5,171 nucleotides of DNA from Promethearchaeota archaeon (GTDB lineage Archaea > Asgardarchaeota > Lokiarchaeia > Sigynarchaeales > SOKP01): contig JAGXNR010000173.1 of assembly GCA_019894875.1 (NCBI GenBank), positions 1-5,171 on the forward strand, in the 5' to 3' direction. Every line of letters begins with the position of its first letter. Positions within the stretch are counted from its first letter, which is position 1. The position numbers and the translations under genes are program-made. Shown here piece after piece: positions 1 to 5,171 of the stretch. The notes under the pieces were generated by a model. The model saw nothing but the letters and a program-made list of their open reading frames with translations, was not told where the DNA came from and made no database searches.

Positions 1-2
1 CT

Positions 3-536
3 ACCATCGAAAACAGTCAAGAAACGCAGGATGCTATTGATCAGCATATCCAATCAATTCAACAAGAGGTGACGGGAGAAAGAGCAAAAAAGGTTGAGGA
101 AATAATACAAATGATGAGGGATCATGTTAAAGAAAATATGAAGGAGAATTACGAAAGAGTCTTTAGACAGATACACCCCGAGAGATTAAATAAAGCATTG
201 AAGATGCTCCAAACAACTAAAAGAAAATCCAAAAGGCAGGATTTGTATTTAGAGTGGTTTTTTTGTTCAACCTTACTATCGAAGATTGAAATTAAAGTAG
301 AACATTGGCAAGTCTCTTCTCAAGCGGGACATGGTACAACAGGAGTTTATACAGCGGGTTTAAATTTCTCTCGTTATGATAATATCGTAAGGGAATTCCC
401 TGACTCTAAACTAACCAAAGTTATAAATGTATCTAGGCGAATATTACAAAATCCAACTAAAAATGCTATCCAGAAGCTAGCCACATCACTTATAGAGGAG
501 ACAGGATTCGATGAACACCTCTACTTCACAGATTAA
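3..536 (+). CDS. Unrecognised protein, C-terminal part (5' end beyond window)
   Basis: This reading frame is open from the left edge and ends at TAA 534-536, so 177 residues are visible and the true start lies off-window. A GTG at 69-71 could serve as a start, but the 22 codons before it are also open and encode the same helical, Gln/Glu-rich sequence with spaced Ile residues, so it is more likely internal. Visible residues ~10-65 look like long amphipathic helix or coiled coil (Glu/Lys-rich, with Ile, Val and Met at intervals). A basic patch, KRKSKR, follows near residue 74. The second half is mixed and globular-looking, with VEHWQVSS and a Gly/Thr-rich stretch (AGHGTTGVYTAG), then a helical, Arg/Lys-containing C-terminus. 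There is no signal peptide, membrane segment or metal-binding Cys cluster. I recognise no family and assign no function. It converges on the downstream amidohydrolase gene and shares no operon with it. That the frame is coding is fairly sure; its role is unknown. Confidence 0.75.
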   Translation, partial: TIENSQETQDAIDQHIQSIQQEVTGERAKKVEEIIQMMRDHVKENMKENYERVFRQIHPERLNKALKMLQTTKRKSKRQDLYLEWFFCSTLLSKIEIKVEHWQVSSQAGHGTTGVYTAGLNFSRYDNIVREFPDSKLTKVINVSRRILQNPTKNAIQKLATSLIEETGFDEHLYFTD

Positions 537-538
537 TA

Positions 539-568
539 AGATTAAAGAATTGGTTAATCTCTCTTTTT
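539..568 (+). terminator. Hairpin plus T-tract between convergent genes
   Basis: A 7-bp perfect stem, AGATTAA (539-545) with TTAATCT (554-560), encloses an 8-nt loop and is followed by CTC and five T (564-568). It starts 2 bp after the stop of the left-edge gene, where its transcript should end. The right arm contains the stop codon of the opposing amidohydrolase gene (554-556). The stem is AT-rich and weak. In archaea the T-tract alone often matters most, so the hairpin may be incidental. Read on the minus strand no comparable T-tract follows, so any terminator role fits the plus strand better. Confidence 0.4.
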
Positions 569-2140
569 AAATACTGTTTTTCCTCTTATTATTGTTTCAA
601 TTATTTGGATATCTTTTATTTCATCGTTTTTAACTTCAAGAGGATTTCTATCTAAAATAACAAAGTCCGCTAATTTTCCAACCTCTATACTGCCTTTTAT
701 ATTTTCTTCGAATGCGGCATAAGCACCATTAATAGTATAAGTTTTTAATGCTTCCTCCATCGTAATACATTGTTCGGGTACAAATCCGTTCCGTGTGACT
801 AATGCATGAAGTCCTGAAATTATATCTGGATCTTCTATAGGGCTATCTGAACCGGATGCCATTATAATTCCTGCATCAATAATAGATTTGAATGGATAGG
901 TATATCTACATCGCTTTTTACCCAAGCGTCTTTCTAACCAAGTATATTCTGAATTGATGAAAGGAGGCTGACAAGCCAGAATTATGTTGTATTTTTTAAT
1001 ATCTTTAATTACATCTTCAGTTAACAATGAAGCATGCTCAATCCGATGACGATGATTTTCTTTTGGAGATTCTTCTAATAATCTCTTGTATAAATCAACT
1101 AAGACTCGATTTCCTTTATCTCCAATAGCATGAATACCAATTTGAAAGCCACTCTTGTGGGCTATCTTCATTCTACTAAACATTGTTTCATCATCAACCA
1201 CAGAAAATCCACTCATGTTAGGAGCATCAGAAAAAGGTTCGTGCATTCGGGCTGTTTTTGCACCTAAAGTTCCATCAAAATAGCCTTTCCAACACCGTGT
1301 TTTAAACTTACTATCTTCCTCATTACTATCTAAAGATTGTTCCTTTAATTCTATCAGTTTTGATGGATCAAAGATGGAAACTAACGAATACCAGCTTTGG
1401 AGTACTTCCTTTTGAATCATCTTATAAACGGAGATATCCCGTTGAAGAGTGGTAATCCCATGAAAAGAGGTGATTCCTTTTTTTGCCAGCAATTTAAATG
1501 CGTTCTCTGCAGTTTCTTGGATGATATTAGGTTGAGGATTTTGATATTTAGAAATCGTAGAATAAATAAGACCTAATGCATTTTCACTAATAACTCCAGT
1601 TAATTCTCCCTTTTCATTTTTCCTAATTTCACCACCCTTAGGAGCCTTCGTTTCGTTATTAATCCCGACTAATTCTAGAGTTTTTGTGTTAACAACCCCA
1701 ATATGACCATCATACCTAAGGATAATAGTAGGGTTCTCAGGACAAGCAACATCTAAGTCCCATCGTGTAGGTAATTTTGGAACATTAAACATTTCTTCTT
1801 TTAATTTGAATCCAAATATTAATTCTCCTTCTCCCCTTTTTTCAGCTGTTTCCTTTAAGAACTTTTGGAGTTCTTCTAAACTTGTAATAGTAGAAAGATC
1901 GAGATTCATTAATAAGTACATAAAGGAGATTGGGTGCATATGTGAATCAATAAAGCCAGGAAGAAGAGTATTTCCATTCAAATCTATTGAAATGTATTCA
2001 TTACCTATACTTCTTTTAACTTGTCCCAAGTCTCCTACAGCGATAATTTTCTCATTTTCAATTCCAACCGCTTCAACTAGTGGTTGATTTTCATCAATTG
2101 TTATAACTGGTCCATTAAAAAAAACTTTTCTTACTGACAT
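554..2140 (-). CDS. YtcJ-type metal-dependent amidohydrolase
   Basis: This complete 528-residue protein is a usual length for the Amidohydro_3/YtcJ family (amidohydrolase superfamily, cytosolic TIM barrel). The expected signatures appear in order: PGFIDSHMHP with the HxH metal motif (H67, H69); RYDGH (143-146) with VNTKTL just after it; KGYFDGTLGAKTA, where K285 is the likely carboxylated lysine bridging two metals; IHAIGD (H337); RIEHA (H369); and ASGSDSP (D432). The small beta domain is split between residues 1-58 and the C-terminal GSIEVGKLADFVILDRNP region. All six predicted metal ligands are present, so the enzyme looks active. The family hydrolyses C-N bonds of amides and formamides (N-substituted formamide deformylase is a characterised member), but the substrate here cannot be read from sequence. 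ATG 2138-2140 is the only good start because an in-frame TAA lies at 2147-2149. No strong Shine-Dalgarno precedes it (only AGAAG). There is no signal peptide. It is divergent from the TPR gene. Confidence 0.95.
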   Translation of the reverse strand: MSVRKVFFNGPVITIDENQPLVEAVGIENEKIIAVGDLGQVKRSIGNEYISIDLNGNTLLPGFIDSHMHPISFMYLLMNLDLSTITSLEELQKFLKETAEKRGEGELIFGFKLKEEMFNVPKLPTRWDLDVACPENPTIILRYDGHIGVVNTKTLELVGINNETKAPKGGEIRKNEKGELTGVISENALGLIYSTISKYQNPQPNIIQETAENAFKLLAKKGITSFHGITTLQRDISVYKMIQKEVLQSWYSLVSIFDPSKLIELKEQSLDSNEEDSKFKTRCWKGYFDGTLGAKTARMHEPFSDAPNMSGFSVVDDETMFSRMKIAHKSGFQIGIHAIGDKGNRVLVDLYKRLLEESPKENHRHRIEHASLLTEDVIKDIKKYNIILACQPPFINSEYTWLERRLGKKRCRYTYPFKSIIDAGIIMASGSDSPIEDPDIISGLHALVTRNGFVPEQCITMEEALKTYTINGAYAAFEENIKGSIEVGKLADFVILDRNPLEVKNDEIKDIQIIETIIRGKTVFKKRD

Positions 2141-2186
2141 TTGATTTTACTTCTGATAAATTATTTTTTTATTTTTTTAAGTTTTT

Positions 2187-2199
2187 AATATTATATTAT
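2187..2199 (-). promoter_or_regulatory. Possible TATA box for the amidohydrolase gene
   Basis: Read on the minus strand this is ATAATATAATATT, about 47-59 bp before the ATG. An archaeal start site about 25 bp downstream would leave a short A-rich leader of roughly 25-30 nt, which contains two runs of seven A (complement of 2164-2178). The whole region is so AT-rich that such matches are expected by chance, so this is only a candidate. Confidence 0.2.
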
Positions 2200-2229
2200 C
2201 ATTCAAATTCCTAAACATTTCTCAATATT

Positions 2230-2294
2230 TTTGATATTTAATCTTAGGATTTAATAAATATAAGGTTTATAAGAAAAGTCGTATAAATATCAAA
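2230..2294. repeat. 11-bp inverted repeat in divergent intergenic region
   Basis: TTTGATATTTA (2230-2240) and its exact complement TAAATATCAAA (2284-2294) lie 43 bp apart between the divergent amidohydrolase and TPR genes. The right arm overlaps a TATA-like element. This could be a paired operator site or a weak RNA stem-loop. Because the arms are almost entirely A and T, chance occurrence in this AT-rich region is quite possible. Confidence 0.35.
2266..2290 (+). promoter_or_regulatory. Candidate TATA elements for the TPR gene
   Basis: Two archaeal-type TATA boxes stand before the TPR gene: TTTATAAG (2266-2273), preceded by the purine-containing ATAAGG, and TATAAATA (2282-2289), preceded by AGAAAAG, which resembles a BRE. 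With a start site ~25 bp downstream, the first gives a leader of ~30-35 nt and the second ~15 nt. The first leaves the ribosome site comfortably inside the transcript. The call rests on position and consensus only. Confidence 0.35.
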
Positions 2295-2314
2295 TAGTTT
2301 TGCTGATTAAAACT

Positions 2315-2319
2315 AGGAG
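2315..2319 (+). promoter_or_regulatory. Ribosome binding site that fixes the TPR gene start
   Basis: AGGAG at 2315-2319 is 8 nt before ATG 2328, an ideal spacing, and only 2 nt before the alternative in-frame TTG at 2322. It therefore argues for ATG 2328 as the start and a 782-residue protein, two residues shorter than the longest frame. Confidence 0.75.
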
Positions 2320-2327
2320 TTTTGAAA

Positions 2328-4676
2328 ATGAAACCATCAATCTTAAAAAAGTTAAATTTAATCATTGAAGATGCTAACACTTTAAAAGATAAAAACGAAT
2401 TTCAAAAAGCGATAGATAAATTCGAGCAGGCTTTAAATTTTATTAATATAAAAGTTGATGAGCTTAGTGAAAAGAAAACTGAGATTGAAAACATTAAAAA
2501 CGCTATTAATCAGACGTATTCAGTTGAGATAAATAGCATTGTACAAGATTCAATACGGTTAACAGCCTTAAAAGAATATGAAAAAGCTAAAACTAATTTT
2601 AAGAAAGGAATTAGGATTGCAAAAGAAAAAATTACTGATAAAGATCTTCAAGAAGCTGAAATTAATGAACTAGATGAATTCATTAATGAGATTGAAATAG
2701 AGCAGCTAATAATAAAAGGAATTAAAATACGAGATGAAGATAAAAATTTAAATGATGCAATTAAAGTGTTTGAAGATGGATTAGTTCTTACAGAAAAAAT
2801 TCGAGATCCAGAGGGTAAAAAAGACCATATTTCCAATATTAAGAAAGAGATTAGTAAGACGAACAGCTCACAATTCAATCAAATATTAAAGCAAGGAACG
2901 GAATTAAAAGAATCTGGTCAATTTCAGGAAGCGATCAAAGTTTTTGAAAAAGCAAAAAGCTATTTTGAACAATCTCTTTCTCCTGATGCAATGAAAACTG
3001 AAATTCTTAACATTATAAATATGTCAAATGAAATTTATTCTATTCAAATCAAATCAATCGTAGAAAAGGGAAAAGATTTAATTGGTAAAGGTTTAAATGA
3101 GGAAGCTATTTCAGAGTTAAGGAACAGTTTAATCATTGCGGAAAAAATGTATGATTCTGATTTGAAAAAACTTGAAATCAGTCTTATCGCAGAATCATTA
3201 AATCCAATATATATTGAAAGAATTAAACCAATCTTAGAAGAGGGAAATGAAGTAACTCAACGGGATAACTTTAGTGAATCAGTTACAGCAATAAAGGAGG
3301 CTGTAGCGATATATAATAGAGCATACACTATAGCAGATTCTATGGTCGATTCAGAAAGAAAAATCCTTGAAAATAAAAAAATTAGTGATTTGATTAACCA
3401 AGCTTGTTTACCTGGAATTAGCATTATTAAGGATAAATCAATTCAATTAATCGGAAATCAAAAATATGAAGAAGCTATTAATGAAATTTATGTTGCATTA
3501 AGTGTTGCGAGAGAAATGGCATATCCAGAGGACGAAAATATTATTCTCGCCGATTTAAAGAATCTCATGAATAAAGTTTATTCTACTCAAAATAAAGAAG
3601 TAATAAATCATGGGAAGGAGTTGGTAAATCAAAATGAATATGAGAAAGCTTTAGAAGTTTTCATTGAAGCTTTAAATAATACTAATAAAATGTACCTCAC
3701 TGAAGAAATGGAAAAAGATGTTAACTTGATTAAAAGCTTAATCTATGATACAGAAGTTAAACAACTAGTGGGGAAGGGGAAATTAGATGAACAACAGAAA
3801 GAAAAAGAAAAGGAAATAGAGAAACTCCAAAAGCGATTAGAATATGCTCAATCCATTGAGGATCCTAAACGTCGAGTTGAAGAAATGAATAATATTAAAA
3901 ATTTAATTGATGAAGTGCATTCAGACGAGATTAAATTTTTAATTGAACAAGGGAATCAACTTGCAGAAAAGGAAGCCTTTGGAGAAGCTTTTAGCTTTTA
4001 CGAAAGAGCATTGAAAGTTAATGAAATGATGGAAGAACCTGATGTAAAGAACAAGGATTTGGTAAAAGAAAGCTATAAAAGAGAATTGATAAATAAAGCG
4101 GGATTAGAAATAAAAAATAAGAATTACGACACTGCAATTGAAAATGGCAAAAAAGCTATTGAATTAGATAAAAAATTTGTGGATGCTTATTATCACATTG
4201 GTTTAGCTTATAACTATAAAAAGAAATATGATGCTGCGATAGAAAGCTTTCAAAAGGCACTAGATTATAATAAAAATCATATTGAATCTTGGAACTTGAT
4301 TGGATTAGCCTATATGGCCAAAAATGAGTTTGATAATGCATTAACTTTCTTAAACAAAGCTCTTAAGATTGACCCGAACTTTTCCACGGGATGGTTTAAC
4401 ATTGGGAATATTTACAAGTTAACTAATGAATTTGACAAAGCAATTGAAAGCTATGGAAAAGCAACGAAATTAGATCCCGATTTTGCCAAAGCCTGGTTCT
4501 TTATGGGATGTACTAATTTCGATAAGAAGGATTATCACAGAGCAATCGATCATCTTGAAAAAGCGATTAAAATCGATCCAAATCTAGCTCAAGATGTAAA
4601 TCCACTTATTAAAGAGTTAAAAATAATTCTTGATAAACTCAACGAAAGCCTTTCAATGGCTTTTATTAATAGATAA
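2328..4676 (+). CDS. Long helical-repeat protein with five C-terminal TPRs
   Basis: The protein has 782 residues from ATG 2328, chosen because of the AGGAG 8 nt upstream; a TTG at 2322 is in frame but too close to it. Residues 587-756 are five contiguous 34-residue tetratricopeptide repeats with the usual pattern, for example WNLIGLAY, ALTFLNKAL and KIDPNF. A helical cap follows (757-782). Residues 9-586 carry about ten copies of a longer unit of ~58 residues: a first helix (IV..G..L), a TPR-like second helix (YEEAI..F..AL..A.KM) and a third helix ending near YS.Q. The ninth copy is highly charged and coiled-coil-like. There is no signal peptide, membrane span, catalytic motif or Cys/His cluster, so it is probably a cytosolic scaffold binding proteins or peptides; the partner is unknown. 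TPR proteins of this style are abundant in Asgard-like archaea. It is transcribed alone, divergent from the amidohydrolase gene and convergent with the membrane protein gene. The TPR call is sure; its role is not. Confidence 0.95.
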   Translation: MKPSILKKLNLIIEDANTLKDKNEFQKAIDKFEQALNFINIKVDELSEKKTEIENIKNAINQTYSVEINSIVQDSIRLTALKEYEKAKTNFKKGIRIAKEKITDKDLQEAEINELDEFINEIEIEQLIIKGIKIRDEDKNLNDAIKVFEDGLVLTEKIRDPEGKKDHISNIKKEISKTNSSQFNQILKQGTELKESGQFQEAIKVFEKAKSYFEQSLSPDAMKTEILNIINMSNEIYSIQIKSIVEKGKDLIGKGLNEEAISELRNSLIIAEKMYDSDLKKLEISLIAESLNPIYIERIKPILEEGNEVTQRDNFSESVTAIKEAVAIYNRAYTIADSMVDSERKILENKKISDLINQACLPGISIIKDKSIQLIGNQKYEEAINEIYVALSVAREMAYPEDENIILADLKNLMNKVYSTQNKEVINHGKELVNQNEYEKALEVFIEALNNTNKMYLTEEMEKDVNLIKSLIYDTEVKQLVGKGKLDEQQKEKEKEIEKLQKRLEYAQSIEDPKRRVEEMNNIKNLIDEVHSDEIKFLIEQGNQLAEKEAFGEAFSFYERALKVNEMMEEPDVKNKDLVKESYKRELINKAGLEIKNKNYDTAIENGKKAIELDKKFVDAYYHIGLAYNYKKKYDAAIESFQKALDYNKNHIESWNLIGLAYMAKNEFDNALTFLNKALKIDPNFSTGWFNIGNIYKLTNEFDKAIESYGKATKLDPDFAKAWFFMGCTNFDKKDYHRAIDHLEKAIKIDPNLAQDVNPLIKELKIILDKLNESLSMAFINR
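2352..4085 (+). repeat. Ten ~58-residue helical repeats (protein level)
   Basis: By eye, units fall at residues 9-67, 68-125, 126-182, 183-240, 241-298, 299-363, 364-421, 422-479, 480-534 and 535-586. Most are 57-59 long; the sixth is extended to 65 and the last two are shorter (55 and 52). Shared positions are a hydrophobic I..I start, a Gly near position 7, EAI or EKA with F and AL in the second helix, an AEKM.DPE-like turn, and a third helix often ending in IYS or VYS. DNA identity between copies is low, so the duplication is old. Confidence 0.75.
4086..4595 (+). repeat. Five canonical 34-residue TPRs (protein level)
   Basis: Residues 587-620, 621-654, 655-688, 689-722 and 723-756 are exactly 34 residues each, with no insertion. 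Consensus positions are visible in each: W/Y at the unit start in units 2-5, G at position 5 or near it, Y/F before D in KYDAAI, EFDNAL, EFDKAI and DYHRAI, A in the second helix, and a closing D-P or similar turn. They would form a right-handed superhelix with a concave peptide-binding groove. Confidence 0.93.
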
Positions 4677-4790
4677 TCCTTCCTTTACTATATTTAACTA
4701 AAAGGCTAATGCTACTGAGCCATATTCCAAAACATATTACACTCTTCGTTTGAGTTCATTCTTCTCCTCATTAAACCTTAAAAAGCAAAG

Positions 4791-4820
4791 TAAAAATTTA
4801 AAAAAAGAGAAAAAAAAAAT
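4791..4820 (-). terminator. Oligo-T terminator of the membrane protein gene
   Basis: Read on the minus strand, the bases just after the TAG stop (4821-4823) are A, nine T (4819-4811), TCTC and then seven T (4806-4800), followed by more T-rich sequence. Such U-rich tracts directly after a stop are the typical archaeal intrinsic termination signal. The rest of the 144-bp convergent gap (4677-4790) shows only mildly pyrimidine-rich stretches after the TPR gene (4678-4694, 4741-4771), which might end its transcript, and no gene. Confidence 0.55.
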
Positions 4821-5171
4821 CTATTCGATTTTCTTTAAGTGTCTTAAACCCATAAAGAATAAAGGAAGAGATATTGCAAGATGTATAGAAATGAATAAAA
4901 TAGTAGGTGTCAATTTCCAAGCTGTGAGTCCCGGTAATATACCCTCCAACCAAACCATTAAGAATATAAAACCCATGAACACCCCCATTTGGATACTCAT
5001 TAGCTTAAACATATTCATTCCCATATGTTTTCCCTTCTCTTCGAATGCAGGACTAAATCCTTGTATTCCAATCGCTTCAATCAGTACCATTATGCCATAT
5101 GATAAATAAGCTATGAAAAAAACAACCACATAAAACGCATCAAATTCGAATAGGATTGTAAAGAATATTGT
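4821..5171 (-). CDS. Multi-pass membrane protein, C-terminal part (5' end beyond window)
   Basis: This frame is open from the right edge to TAG 4821-4823, giving 116 visible residues. A GTG at 5127-5129 could be read as a start, but the 14 codons before it are open and hydrophobic (TIFFTILFEF), continuing the first membrane segment, so the true start is probably off-window. Three membrane segments are predicted by eye, at visible residues ~12-36, ~54-80 and ~88-109. A charged loop, FEEKGKH, lies between the first two, and the tail ends RHLKKIE, suggesting a cytoplasmic C-terminus. Helix two opens with Met at every fourth position (50, 54, 58, 62, 66). I see no transporter, enzyme or receptor motif and recognise no family. 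The opposite-strand frame here is Lys-rich and low-complexity and is judged a shadow. The gene converges on the TPR gene and is followed by an oligo-T tract. Confidence 0.75.
   Translation of the reverse strand, partial: TIFFTILFEFDAFYVVVFFIAYLSYGIMVLIEAIGIQGFSPAFEEKGKHMGMNMFKLMSIQMGVFMGFIFLMVWLEGILPGLTAWKLTPTILFISIHLAISLPLFFMGLRHLKKIE

Noticed and set aside
1806..2087. 93-codon plus-strand frame inside the amidohydrolase gene
   Set aside because: It lies antisense to the conserved N-terminal part of the enzyme, including the HxH region, and has no recognisable features or ribosome site.
2322..2327. TTG start for the TPR gene
   Set aside because: It lies only 2 nt after AGGAG, whereas ATG 2328 has the ideal 8-nt spacing.
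2648..2878. 76-codon minus-strand frame inside the TPR gene
   Set aside because: Its Ser/Leu/Ile-rich composition is the expected antisense of Lys/Glu-rich helical repeats.
4156..4341. 61-codon minus-strand frame inside the TPR region
   Set aside because: It is antisense to canonical TPRs that clearly code on the plus strand.
4704..4721. GGCT...AGCC possible hairpin after the TPR gene
   Set aside because: The stem is only 4 bp with a 10-nt loop and no T-tract follows, so it is too weak to call a terminator.
4750..5109. 119-codon plus-strand frame overlapping the membrane protein gene
   Set aside because: It begins with low-complexity Lys-rich sequence from the oligo-A tract and lacks a ribosome site. 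The minus-strand frame shows regular membrane helices and stays open to the window edge.

Overview
The window is AT-rich with dense coding. It holds four protein genes, two complete and two cut by the window edges, and no RNA gene, mobile element or CRISPR array that I can see. Several features point to an archaeon, and the style resembles Asgard-type (Promethearchaeota/Lokiarchaeia-like) genomes: Lys/Ile/Asn/Glu-rich proteins, a long TPR protein of the kind common there, a short AGGAG ribosome site, TATA-like boxes, and oligo-T tracts after genes. This assignment is an inference from style and composition, because no phylogenetic marker gene is present.

Layout. From the left edge to 536 (+) lies the C-terminal part of an unrecognised protein with a helical, charged start. 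It converges on a complete YtcJ-type metal-dependent amidohydrolase (554-2140, -) across a gap of only 17 bp. A short hairpin followed by a T-tract sits on the junction and overlaps the amidohydrolase stop codon. The AT-rich intergenic region 2141-2327 separates the amidohydrolase from a divergently transcribed 782-residue repeat protein (2328-4676, +). It contains candidate TATA boxes for both directions and an 11-bp inverted repeat. After a 144-bp convergent gap with a strong oligo-A/T tract, a multi-pass membrane protein fragment (4821-5171, -) runs off the right edge.

The most notable content is the repeat protein. Its last third is five uninterrupted canonical 34-residue TPRs. Its first ~580 residues are ten copies of a longer unit of about 58 residues, which looks like a TPR-like helix pair plus a third helix. 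I do not recognise this unit as a named repeat family. No joint pathway is evident: the amidohydrolase substrate is unknown, and apart from the divergent pair the genes are not arranged as an operon.
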